5,144 nt of DNA from JBBIJH01 sp037446075 (GTDB lineage: Bacteria; Bacteroidota; Ignavibacteria; UBA10030; JAHEZR01): assembly GCA_037446075.1 (NCBI GenBank), contig JBBIJH010000192.1, forward strand, positions 1-5,144. Reading direction: 5' to 3'. Shown here in pieces: positions 1 to 5,144 of this stretch. The translations under genes and the position numbers were made by a program. Positions within the stretch are counted from its first letter, which is position 1. Each line of letters begins with the position of its first letter. A model generated the notes under the pieces. That model had not been told where the DNA came from, ran no database searches, and saw only the letters and a list, made by a program, of their open reading frames with translations.

Positions 1-105
1 ACCTCCGCCGACGTCGCAGCAAGCAAGAAACTCTATAGGTCCCTACAAGATAAAATCGGCAAGACCTTAGCAGGATTTAGTCGCTATCGAGGTCCAACCA
101 ACTAG
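1..105 (+). CDS. 3' end of an unidentified protein gene (5' end outside the window)
   Basis: Reading from base 1, this frame is open for 34 codons and ends in TAG at 103-105. The tail is basic and hydrophilic, with a KKLYRSLQDKIGKTL segment that would form an amphipathic helix, followed by GFSRYRGPTN. I do not recognise the family and see no motif that would give a function. The stop lies 15 nt before the dacB start on the same strand, so the two could be co-transcribed. Frame 2 is also open for 22 codons before a stop, so the choice of frame rests on length and plausible codon use only. Confidence 0.4.
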   Translation, partial: TSADVAASKKLYRSLQDKIGKTLAGFSRYRGPTN

Positions 106-120
106 TCTTGGGAATTTCTA

Positions 121-1602
121 ATGCGGGTCGCTCGACCCCTCCCCTTTGTTCCTGCGATCCCTTTCTTCCTGCTTCTCTCCTCCTGTGCGACACTTTTTCC
201 TTCTCGCATCGAGCGTGAGCCGCTCGCTCAACTAACAAAAGCGATCGATGCAATCCTCGGCGATTCCCTCTTTCGTCGCGCTCGAGCTGGGGTAAAGATT
301 GTTTCTCTCAGTAATGGCGAGACACTCTACCAAAAAGAAAGCCGCTCTCTGTTCCATCCTGCATCAAACCTCAAGCTCATTACCACAGCCACGGCTCTTC
401 TCACTCTGGGGACGAACTATAAATTCAAAACCGCGCTTTATCTGGACAGTCTAGACACAACTGGAACTGCAGTCGGCAATCTTTACTTGAAGGGTTTCGG
501 GAATCCGGACTTTACGCTGGAGGATCTTCGCTGGATGGTGAGACAGCTAAAGGCAGCTGGGGTTAAGAGGATTACTGGCAATGTTGTCGGAGACGCTTCC
601 TTCTTTGACACTCTGTTCTGGGGGAAGGGCTGGATGTGGGATGATGAACCTTCATTCTCCGAGGCGTTCATTTCGCCGCTCAGCATTAACGACAATTGCG
701 CGAAGGTGGTCGTAGAACCGGGCCTAACGATTGGGGAGGCCGTACGCGTGACCGTGATTCCCGCAACTGGCTACCTTTCGGTAATGAATAACGCTACCAC
801 AGGGGCGGATACCGCCGAACAGACCGTAGGAGTAACGAGGGACTTGGGTGAACGATCAAACACGATACTCATTCAAGGAGTGCTCCCCAGGTCCTCGGCC
901 AGAAGAGAATACGTATTGAGCGTTTGGAGGCCTGAGCTTTATACGACGACTTTGCTGCGAGATCAATTGCTAGCAGAAGGAATCCTCGTCACCGGAAAAC
1001 CAAAGCTCGGAGCCTTAAGCAATCGAGCGAGGGAGGTTGTTCTTCACGAATGGGTGATCGATTCGGTGATTATCAACACAAACAAGACGAGCGATAACCT
1101 TTCCGCAGAGAATACTCTGAAAGTCATCGCCGCGGAAAAGCGCGGTTCCCCGGGGTCTGCCGAGAACGGAATCTCTATCGAATACGAACTCCTCTCCTCG
1201 ATGGGAGTCGATACCACGGGCCTCTTCCTGGTCGATGGATCAGGGGTCTCACACTACAACTTAGTCTCTGCGGAGCTTCTTGTTCAACTTCTTGCTGAAC
1301 TGTACAAAAGGAACGATGTCTTTGATCTTTTCTATCGATCACTCCCGATCGGGGGTGTCGATGGAACCCTTCAGAACAGGATGAGAGGAACGGCTGCAAC
1401 AGGACTCGTAAGAGCGAAGACGGGTAGCCTGACTGGAGTGAGCACCCTATCCGGATATGTGAGCACACAGGATGGTGAACTGCTGGCGTTTTCAATTCTC
1501 ATGGAACACTTCACGGGATCGACCGCTCCATATCGGAAAGCCCAGGATCGAATTGTGGAGTTACTCGCCGGGTTCAACCGCTCGCTGTCGGCGAAGCGGT
1601 GA
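121..1602 (+). CDS. dacB: D-alanyl-D-alanine carboxypeptidase/endopeptidase, PBP4 type (peptidase S13), lipoprotein
   Basis: This serine penicillin-binding protein trims or cleaves D-Ala-containing cross-links of peptidoglycan in the periplasm. All three catalytic motifs are visible: SNLK at 82-85 (SxxK, nucleophile Ser82), SDN at 324-326 (SxN) and KTG at 433-435. The spacings, 242 residues from the first to the second and 109 from the second to the third, match the S13 layout of E. coli PBP4, where a large insertion sits between SxxK and SxN. A DGSG motif at 372-375 is also typical of the family. Length is 493 aa, close to the usual size. The N-terminus is a signal peptide ending in LSSC with Cys22 as the lipidation site, so the enzyme is probably membrane-tethered, unlike the soluble E. 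coli enzyme. The ATG has a weak GGGAA site at 110-114. The gene follows the partial gene by 15 nt and ends 2 nt from the stop of the convergent DUF4097-like gene. Confidence 0.95.
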   Translation: MRVARPLPFVPAIPFFLLLSSCATLFPSRIEREPLAQLTKAIDAILGDSLFRRARAGVKIVSLSNGETLYQKESRSLFHPASNLKLITTATALLTLGTNYKFKTALYLDSLDTTGTAVGNLYLKGFGNPDFTLEDLRWMVRQLKAAGVKRITGNVVGDASFFDTLFWGKGWMWDDEPSFSEAFISPLSINDNCAKVVVEPGLTIGEAVRVTVIPATGYLSVMNNATTGADTAEQTVGVTRDLGERSNTILIQGVLPRSSARREYVLSVWRPELYTTTLLRDQLLAEGILVTGKPKLGALSNRAREVVLHEWVIDSVIINTNKTSDNLSAENTLKVIAAEKRGSPGSAENGISIEYELLSSMGVDTTGLFLVDGSGVSHYNLVSAELLVQLLAELYKRNDVFDLFYRSLPIGGVDGTLQNRMRGTAATGLVRAKTGSLTGVSTLSGYVSTQDGELLAFSILMEHFTGSTAPYRKAQDRIVELLAGFNRSLSAKR

Positions 1603-1604
1603 CC

Positions 1605-2636
1605 TTACAAACTCGATCCTTGCCTGCTACGAACGTAGATATTACCGCCAGAGGTGGAAAGCTCGATGGGGCTCCCCCCGCCGTTCATTTTTCCACGGAC
1701 TTCATGATCTCGCACTTTCCCGATCACTGTCACAGGAAGATCGCACTCGACAGAGCCGCCGCTGGTAGAGGCGTCCAGATCTCCGGCAAAGCCCCTCGGG
1801 ACATACACGGTAATGTTTCCTCCAGAGGTTTCCAGGTGCACGCCACGATTGTCTCCCAACAAACGCGCCTCAATGTTTCCGCCTGAGGTCTCACCAAAGA
1901 TCTTCCCATCCACATCGAGAAGAACGACCTCACCGCCCGACGTGCCGACTTTCACCGGGCCGGTGACACTATCAACCTCGATGTTGCCGCCGGACGTGTG
2001 AGCCTCAAGGCTCCCCCTGACGTTTCGTACGATCACATCGCCTCCGGAGGTTTCACCGTAGACGGACCCCTGGAGAGCGGTCAACCTGAGGTCACCGCCC
2101 GAGGTCTCACAGTGCACGTTCCCGCCCAATCCGCTGATCTCCACATCCCCACCCGCCGTGTTTACAGTCGCGTGAAAGCTGCTAGGAACTTTCACTTGGA
2201 AGTGAACGTCCGAGCTTTGCCAATGCCAGGGGAAAAAGCCTTTTTTCCTCTGTCGAGCTACGACGGAGACTGTGCTATCCGTCGAGTCGAAGTCTACTCG
2301 ATATCGCTTGAGAACTCGTGCGTCCCCACTCATGTCTACAACGACGGCGACTTGAGATTTTTCCCACGTCGTGATGTCAACCGATCCGTTATCTGCCTCG
2401 ATCGTGAGTTTCCCACCGTTTCTGACGTCAAACGTCTTTTCCAAGCGGCGCTCGGTTTCGTCTGAGCCTTTGTAGGTCCATTCTCCCCGCTCGTCGAAAT
2501 ATTCATCAAACTTGTCGACGAGTCGGCCTCCTTTACTCGACCGAGCGCTGGAGTAGGCAATCATCCCGACGACGAAAAACAATCCAACGAGAAGGAAGAC
2601 CAGAATTCTTGTGACGACATTCTTTTGAGCTTCCAT
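1605..2636 (-). CDS. Membrane-anchored DUF4097-like beta-strand repeat protein
   Basis: The protein has 343 aa. Residues 1-8 are short and charged, a single hydrophobic segment spans about 10-29, and the rest should lie outside the cytoplasmic membrane. From about residue 70 it is built of short beta strands, and at 160-331 it carries nine TSGG/TAGG turns, with Thr at 160, 178, 196, 214, 232, 250, 270, 291 and 328. The first six are exactly 18 residues apart. This is the pattern of DUF4097-type (adhesin-like) domains, expected to fold as a right-handed beta solenoid. The biochemical role is unknown; members often sit beside ECF sigma/anti-sigma genes, which suggests envelope stress sensing or response. 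The ATG at 2636 is chosen because AAAAGGAG precedes it by 7 nt and the hydrophobic anchor follows it. The open frame runs 66 codons further upstream, but through a terminator and a promoter. The stop is TAA. Confidence 0.85.
   Translation of the reverse strand: MEAQKNVVTRILVFLLVGLFFVVGMIAYSSARSSKGGRLVDKFDEYFDERGEWTYKGSDETERRLEKTFDVRNGGKLTIEADNGSVDITTWEKSQVAVVVDMSGDARVLKRYRVDFDSTDSTVSVVARQRKKGFFPWHWQSSDVHFQVKVPSSFHATVNTAGGDVEISGLGGNVHCETSGGDLRLTALQGSVYGETSGGDVIVRNVRGSLEAHTSGGNIEVDSVTGPVKVGTSGGEVVLLDVDGKIFGETSGGNIEARLLGDNRGVHLETSGGNITVYVPRGFAGDLDASTSGGSVECDLPVTVIGKVRDHEVRGKMNGGGSPIELSTSGGNIYVRSRQGSSL
1644..2159 (-). repeat. Array of 54-bp (18-residue) coding repeats, TSGG ladder
   Basis: Inside the DUF4097-like gene, the motif T-[SA]-G-G followed by a short hydrophobic beta strand recurs nine times (codons 160-331). 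The first six copies have a strict 54-bp period; the later gaps are 60, 63 and 111 bp. Synonymous positions differ widely between copies, so this is an old protein-level repeat and not a recent tandem duplication or a satellite. On the plus strand it shows as repeated CCGCC(T/C)GA(G/C)GT-like blocks. Confidence 0.85.
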
Positions 2637-2643
2637 GCCTTTG

Positions 2644-2651
2644 CTCCTTTT
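2644..2651 (-). promoter_or_regulatory. Ribosome-binding site of the DUF4097-like gene
   Basis: AAAAGGAG on the minus strand, 7 nt before the ATG at 2636. It is the best Shine-Dalgarno match in the window and decides the start of the gene against an upstream in-frame ATG at 2834. Confidence 0.8.
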
Positions 2652-2686
2652 GAAAGTCTTATTGCGTGTCCTCCCCCCAACGTCAC

Positions 2687-2713
2687 TAGACGCAAAGCCT
2701 TGGGAAAAGTTGC
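2687..2713 (-). promoter_or_regulatory. Candidate ECF sigma promoter of the DUF4097-like gene
   Basis: The minus strand reads GCAACTT (-35, containing AAC), 12 nt, then TGCGTCTA (-10, containing CGTC). AAC and CGTC are 16 nt apart, which is the usual ECF promoter geometry. The identical two blocks with the identical spacing occur before the sigma gene (3867-3893). Transcription would begin near 2680, giving a leader of about 45 nt that holds the ribosome-binding site. The element starts just after the upstream terminator, so the gene appears to have its own transcription unit. The call rests on sequence similarity and position; no start site is known. Confidence 0.7.
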
Positions 2714-2720
2714 GCCATCC

Positions 2721-2760
2721 TAAAAATGAAAGGCCGTCCCTCCCCCAGGGACAGCCCTTC
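2721..2760 (-). terminator. Intrinsic terminator closing the sigma/anti-sigma operon
   Basis: Read on the minus strand, arms 2760-2747 and 2741-2728 pair over 14 bp with two G-U wobbles and no mismatch. They enclose a GGGGG loop, and the hairpin is followed by an ATTTTTA run (2727-2721). It begins 24 nt after the anti-sigma stop codon. The plus-strand reading has no T-run after the stem, so it acts in the minus direction only. It separates the sigma operon from the DUF4097-like gene, although read-through could still link them. Confidence 0.85.
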
Positions 2761-2784
2761 GATCCCGACACCGCATGAGGTCGA

Positions 2785-3288
2785 CTAGAGTCCGGTCCTT
2801 TCTGTCCGCGCCTGCTGACCGTAGATCGTGACACCCGGAACCCCGTAGACGATCGTCTCTCGCTTCTCGACGACTCTTTCCGTTGCCGCGCTCTGAACTG
2901 GTCCGGGCGGAGAGGACTTTACTTCTGCGAGAAGGTTTACGAAAAGAGTGGACACACCGAGCACCACAGCAACAATCATGGCCGCCAACGCTGGGACAGA
3001 GAGCGCAACCCGACGTTCCCATAGCGGCACCTTGACTTCGAGACCCCGTTTGCCGAGGGTGTAGATGTACTTCCTTCGATGCACCTCATTGAAAAGAGCT
3101 TCATCGATCTCGTGCGGAAATTCCTCCTCTTCTCGATGCTTCAGCGACTTGAACTTCATGAGAGAGTCCAAGAAAAGGTGGCACTCCATACACTCGGAAA
3201 GGTGGTCGAACAGCGCAGTCTGTGACGATGATTCTAACTCATTGTCGACGAACGCGCTCACTTGTTCTCTATAATATTGACAGTTCAT
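2785..3288 (-). CDS. Zinc-finger (zf-HC2) transmembrane anti-sigma factor
   Basis: This 167-aa protein should hold the adjacent ECF sigma factor inactive at the inner membrane. The N-terminal cytoplasmic part carries the ZAS signature: Cys3, then His29-x3-Cys33-x2-Cys36, within a helical domain beginning MNCQYYREQVSAFVDNEL. A charged linker (about 50-92) follows. One transmembrane helix spans about 94-120 (VALSVPALAAMIVAVVLGVS region), and a 47-residue extracytoplasmic tail contains a YGVPGVTIYG segment that could be the sensing or protease-cleaved part. The start codon overlaps the sigma stop as ATGA (3285-3288), with AAGGGGGT at 3301-3294 as ribosome-binding site, so the two proteins are likely made in a fixed ratio by translational coupling. 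A terminator follows the stop. The stress signal and the protease involved cannot be read from the sequence. Confidence 0.9.
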   Translation of the reverse strand: MNCQYYREQVSAFVDNELESSSQTALFDHLSECMECHLFLDSLMKFKSLKHREEEEFPHEIDEALFNEVHRRKYIYTLGKRGLEVKVPLWERRVALSVPALAAMIVAVVLGVSTLFVNLLAEVKSSPPGPVQSAATERVVEKRETIVYGVPGVTIYGQQARTERTGL

Positions 3289-3734
3289 AATCTACCCCCT
3301 TGTCTTAGAACTGGTCTTAGCACCTCGAACAGACGTTGACGTGCTTTAAAGATGCGTGATTTGATTGCACTTTCTGTACTTCCTAAGATCTCCGCGATCT
3401 CCCTATAAGAGAGATTTTGATATTCCCGAAGAATAAGCACCTCCCGGTATTCCATCTTTAACCGGCCCAACAGCGCGTTCAGCAGCTCCGACTCCTGTGC
3501 CCGTTCTAACAGCGCGTGTGGACTCTCTTCCGCCGGGGCGCTTAAGCTGCCAAAATCGGTTTCCTCAGCCGAGTCAAATTTCGAACTCCGGAAAACTGAA
3601 AGGCACTGATTCCGGGCAATTGCAAAGAGCCAAGATCTGAACTTTGAAGGCTGCGTCAATTGCTCCCGGTGCTCGAACACCCGAAGGAACGTTTCCTGAA
3701 CTGCATCGCGTGCCTTCTCTCGGTCGAGAAGCAT
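3285..3734 (-). CDS. ECF RNA polymerase sigma factor (reading frame downstream of an in-frame stop)
   Basis: Region 2 is recognisable from DREKARDAVQETFLRVF (the usual DxEDxxQETFxR core of region 2.2) and FRSWLFAIARNQ (region 2.3/2.4). Region 4 runs over the last 65 residues: LGRLKMEYREVLILREYQNL, then the helix-turn-helix with SYREIAEILGSTESAIKSRI and KARQRL. The protein would direct RNA polymerase to AAC-N16-CGTC promoters, two of which flank this operon. The ATG at 3734 gives only 149 aa, starts in the middle of region 2 and has no convincing ribosome-binding site. The same frame continues upstream to a GTG at 3845 with good ECF N-terminal sequence, broken only by TAA at 3776-3774; without that stop the protein would be 186 aa, a normal ECF length. 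The ATG product may therefore be non-functional or the result of weak re-initiation. The 3' end overlaps the anti-sigma start by 4 nt. Confidence 0.85.
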   Translation of the reverse strand: MLLDREKARDAVQETFLRVFEHREQLTQPSKFRSWLFAIARNQCLSVFRSSKFDSAEETDFGSLSAPAEESPHALLERAQESELLNALLGRLKMEYREVLILREYQNLSYREIAEILGSTESAIKSRIFKARQRLFEVLRPVLRQGGRL

Positions 3735-3845
3735 CTTGAGACAGAAGAGATAGACCGAGCGCTTATACCGGTTTTACAGAGTGGCGAAAGCTAGCTCGTC
3801 GCCCTTCTGGAAGTCTCGAGCGAGCTGTACTTCGTTGTATGGCAC
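3735..3845 (-). pseudogene. 5' part of the ECF sigma gene, cut off by an in-frame TAA at codon 24
   Basis: From GTG at 3845-3843 the minus strand reads a typical ECF N-terminus: LARDFQKGDELAFATL, then TAA (3776-3774), then NRYKRSVYLFCLKM, running without frame change into the sigma frame at 3734. ECF factors usually have an aromatic residue at this point (F-x-x-LY-x-RY), so a TAT or TAC to TAA change in the third base explains the stop. A GGAGAG ribosome-binding site and an ECF-type promoter lie correctly upstream, showing that GTG 3845 is the original start. Other genes here use TAA as a normal stop (DUF4097-like gene), so general recoding is unlikely. Nonsense mutation or base-call error are the plausible explanations. 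Confidence 0.8.
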
Positions 3846-3850
3846 CAGAG

Positions 3851-3857
3851 CTCTCCG
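3851..3857 (-). promoter_or_regulatory. Ribosome-binding site of the original sigma start (GTG 3845)
   Basis: CGGAGAG on the minus strand, 5 nt before the GTG at 3845. It lies only about 10 nt after the candidate promoter -10 box, so the leader would be very short. Its presence supports GTG 3845, and not ATG 3734, as the real sigma start. Confidence 0.6.
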
Positions 3858-3866
3858 CTATATTAT

Positions 3867-3893
3867 TAGACGCATTGCTCACGAATAAGTTGC
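3867..3893 (-). promoter_or_regulatory. Candidate autoregulated ECF promoter of the sigma/anti-sigma operon
   Basis: The minus strand reads GCAACTT, 12 nt, TGCGTCTA, the same two blocks at the same spacing as upstream of the DUF4097-like gene. AAC (3891-3889) and CGTC (3872-3869) are 16 nt apart, the normal ECF -35/-10 arrangement. Predicted transcription starts near 3860 and the sigma GTG is at 3845. Positive autoregulation is common for ECF operons; here it is inferred from the motif. Confidence 0.72.
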
Positions 3894-3931
3894 CCATAAG
3901 TCGTCCCAAAATCAAGCCAGAGCGGGCAAGG

Positions 3932-3958
3932 TTGCATTTCAACGGCCTTTTCTATAAG
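3932..3958 (+). promoter_or_regulatory. Possible housekeeping promoter of the glutaminyl-cyclase-like gene
   Basis: TTGCAT (3932-3937) and TATAAG (3953-3958) resemble -35 and -10 boxes separated by 15 nt, which is shorter than the usual 17. A start near 3965 would leave about 15 nt before ATG 3980. This is weak evidence. The 134-bp divergent region 3846-3979 must contain promoters for both directions unless one gene is expressed from elsewhere. Confidence 0.25.
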
Positions 3959-3979
3959 TTCCTCAAAAATCTCCGCCCT

Positions 3980-4960
3980 ATGCCGGCCGAACGATTCAAC
4001 TTGCCAACCCTTACTTTGCTCCTTCTACTGTTCGCTACCTGCACCCCCGATAGGCGGAAGGAGAACACTGGACCAGTCAGGCGTGGAGCAGAAAGTGTCA
4101 TTTCGGTTGTCCCGCGCTTTTTCGGAGAGGCGGCATTTCGATACCTGTTGGCCCAGACGGATTTTGGACCTCGGAATCCGGGCAGCTCCGGCCACCAGCG
4201 CTGCCGTGACTATCTCGTTGATGAGCTGGAAAAATATGCCGACGCGGTGAATCAACAGGAGTTCTTCCATCCCGGGTACCGAGGTGAACAACTGCGGATG
4301 ACGAACATCGTGGCCTCATTTAATCTGAAAGCGACGCATAGAATTCTTCTTGCCGCTCACTGGGACACGAGACCTTACGCGGATCAAGACCCAGATGAGA
4401 AGAACCGCTCTCGGCCAATCCTCGGCGCGAACGACGGAGCAAGTGGTGTGGCTGTTCTCCTTCAGCTTGCACGCATCATGAAAGAGAATCCACCACCTGT
4501 GGGGGTCGATCTTGTCCTCTTCGATGGAGAAGATTTTGGCAAAGCGGGTGACAACACGAATTTCTTGCTCGGGTCAAAATATTTCGCCCGGAATAAAGAC
4601 GCTACCTTCAACCCGAGCTTTGGAATTTTGCTCGATATGGTGGGAGATGCAGAACTAGAGTTGCCGCAAGAAAAGAATTCCCTCCGCTACGCTCCGGAAG
4701 TTGTGCGGCACGTCTGGTCGCTCGCCTCAAAGCTCGGTCTGAAGGAGTTTGTCTTTGAAGAGGGACCGGAACTCTACGACGACCACGTCCCGTTGAATGA
4801 GGTCGGAATCAAGACCATTAACATCATCGATTTCAACTACCCGGACCAATCCCATCGTTACTGGCATACGATGAAAGACTCTCCTGACAAATGTAGCCCG
4901 AACAGTCTCGAAGTCGTGGGAACTCTCCTGGTTCACTTGATCTACGAGAAAACCCCGTGA
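3980..4960 (+). CDS. M28-family peptidase, glutaminyl-peptide cyclotransferase-like, exported
   Basis: This 326-aa zinc enzyme probably converts N-terminal glutamine of exported proteins to pyroglutamate; an aminopeptidase role is the alternative. Seen in order: hydrophobic export segment at about 8-20 ending in FATC (Cys21, a possible but imperfect lipobox); AHWDTRP at 126-132; zinc-ligand Asp152 in GANDGASG; FDGED at 181-185 (catalytic Glu184 and ligand Asp185, where animal QC has Glu-Glu); LLDMVGD with Asp219; YDDHVP at 266-271; and YWHTM at 294-298, with His296 as the third zinc ligand and Trp295 matching the QC active-site Trp. The long insert after FDGED and the WHT motif favour QC over a classical two-zinc aminopeptidase. 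ATG 3980 is preferred because the signal segment follows it; the frame is open back to an ATG at 3839, which would overlap the sigma start. No clear ribosome-binding site is seen. It is divergent from the sigma operon and 29 nt upstream of ppx. Confidence 0.85.
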   Translation: MPAERFNLPTLTLLLLLFATCTPDRRKENTGPVRRGAESVISVVPRFFGEAAFRYLLAQTDFGPRNPGSSGHQRCRDYLVDELEKYADAVNQQEFFHPGYRGEQLRMTNIVASFNLKATHRILLAAHWDTRPYADQDPDEKNRSRPILGANDGASGVAVLLQLARIMKENPPPVGVDLVLFDGEDFGKAGDNTNFLLGSKYFARNKDATFNPSFGILLDMVGDAELELPQEKNSLRYAPEVVRHVWSLASKLGLKEFVFEEGPELYDDHVPLNEVGIKTINIIDFNYPDQSHRYWHTMKDSPDKCSPNSLEVVGTLLVHLIYEKTP

Positions 4961-4989
4961 GGTAGCCTTCATCTCTTCGGGATTATTCC

Positions 4990-5144
4990 ATGAGACTCGC
5001 CTCCATTGATATCGGCACTAATACCATCTTGATGCTTATATGCGACGTACAGCCCGACGGAAGAATCGAGGTGATCAGAGACGACATTAGTTTTCCACGA
5101 CTGGGAGAAGGTGTGGATCAATCTGGCTTCATTAATGAGGAGGC
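4990..5144 (+). CDS. ppx: Ppx/GppA family phosphatase, N-terminal 51 codons (3' end outside the window)
   Basis: The visible part begins MRLASIDIGTNTILMLI, the first phosphate-binding loop of the actin-like ASKHA fold (DIG[ST]NT) that opens exopolyphosphatases and guanosine-pentaphosphate phosphatases. It continues with RDDISFPRLGEGVDQSG, matching the family's second strand and the LGEGV segment. The enzyme would cleave terminal phosphate from inorganic polyphosphate or pppGpp in the cytoplasm; the two activities cannot be told apart from this fragment. The start is 29 nt after the stop of the glutaminyl-cyclase-like gene on the same strand, so they may share a transcript, though the functions are not obviously linked. 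No strong ribosome-binding site is seen. Confidence 0.9.
   Translation, partial: MRLASIDIGTNTILMLICDVQPDGRIEVIRDDISFPRLGEGVDQSGFINEE

Noticed and set aside
1175..1495. Minus-strand open frame of 106 codons inside dacB
   Set aside because: It lies antisense to the catalytic domain of an intact dacB and shows no domain or start signal.
1577..1600. Hairpin at the end of dacB as an intrinsic terminator
   Set aside because: There is no T-run after the stem in either direction, and it lies within the dacB coding end; it is kept only as a note on the convergent junction.
1644..2159. Regular spaced repeats as a CRISPR array or DNA satellite
   Set aside because: The repeats keep the reading frame, vary at synonymous positions and encode a known protein repeat; there are no identical direct repeats with unique spacers.
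1998..2465. Plus-strand open frame of 155 codons across the DUF4097-like gene
   Set aside because: It is the antisense shadow of the repeat region, with no recognisable domain and no ribosome-binding site; the minus-strand frame has clear family features.
2637..2834. 66-codon N-terminal extension of the DUF4097-like protein from an ATG at 2834
   Set aside because: It would run through the intrinsic terminator, the ECF promoter and the ribosome-binding site, and overlap the end of the anti-sigma gene. Its sequence is low-quality (rich in Arg, Ser and Gly) and would put the membrane anchor in the middle.
3774..3776. TAA read as tyrosine by a changed genetic code
   Set aside because: The DUF4097-like gene ends in TAA at a sensible place and no other gene here has an internal TAA, so genome-wide recoding is not supported; a local mutation or error is simpler.
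3839..3979. N-terminal extension of the M28 enzyme from ATG 3839
   Set aside because: It would place 47 unrelated residues before the export signal and overlap the sigma gene start and promoter region; ATG 3980 directly precedes the signal segment.

Overview
The window looks like a piece of a Gram-negative bacterial chromosome of moderate GC with envelope-related genes. The evidence is a lipoprotein-type PBP4 homologue, a lipoprotein-like or secreted M28 peptidase/glutaminyl cyclase, and an ECF sigma / zinc-finger anti-sigma pair. The gene set (animal-type glutaminyl cyclase, DUF4097-type 'TSGG' repeat protein, Ppx/GppA) would fit the FCB superphylum or an uncultivated relative, but that placement is a guess from family knowledge. 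No mobile element, CRISPR array, tRNA or rRNA is visible.

Layout. Positions 1-105 hold the 3' end of an unidentified plus-strand gene. It is followed 15 nt later by a complete D-Ala-D-Ala carboxypeptidase (DacB/PBP4, peptidase S13; 121-1602). Convergent to it, with only 2 nt between stop codons, is a membrane-anchored DUF4097-like beta-repeat protein (1605-2636, minus). Upstream of that on the minus strand are a ribosome-binding site, a candidate ECF promoter, a strong intrinsic terminator, a zf-HC2 anti-sigma factor (2785-3288) and an ECF sigma factor (3285-3734, with its 5' part continuing to a GTG at 3845). Divergent from the sigma gene is an M28-family glutaminyl-cyclase-like enzyme (3980-4960, plus), and then the first 51 codons of a Ppx/GppA phosphatase (4990 to the window end).

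The coherent unit is the minus-strand block 1605-3893. The sigma and anti-sigma genes overlap by ATGA and should be co-translated. A terminator closes that operon, and the DUF4097-like gene has its own promoter. The same bipartite motif, GCAACTT-N12-TGCGTCTA (an ECF-style AAC-N16-CGTC promoter), occurs just upstream of both the sigma gene and the DUF4097-like gene, on the correct strand and at the same spacing. The simplest reading is an autoregulated envelope-stress ECF module whose local target is the beta-repeat protein.

The main oddity is that the ECF sigma gene is interrupted at codon 24 by an in-frame TAA, where the family normally has an aromatic residue (LY-x-RY). Clear sigma sequence in the same frame lies on both sides, and a GTG start with a Shine-Dalgarno site and a promoter lies upstream. 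This is a recent nonsense mutation, a sequence error, or something stranger. The gene predicted from the downstream ATG lacks the first part of region 2.
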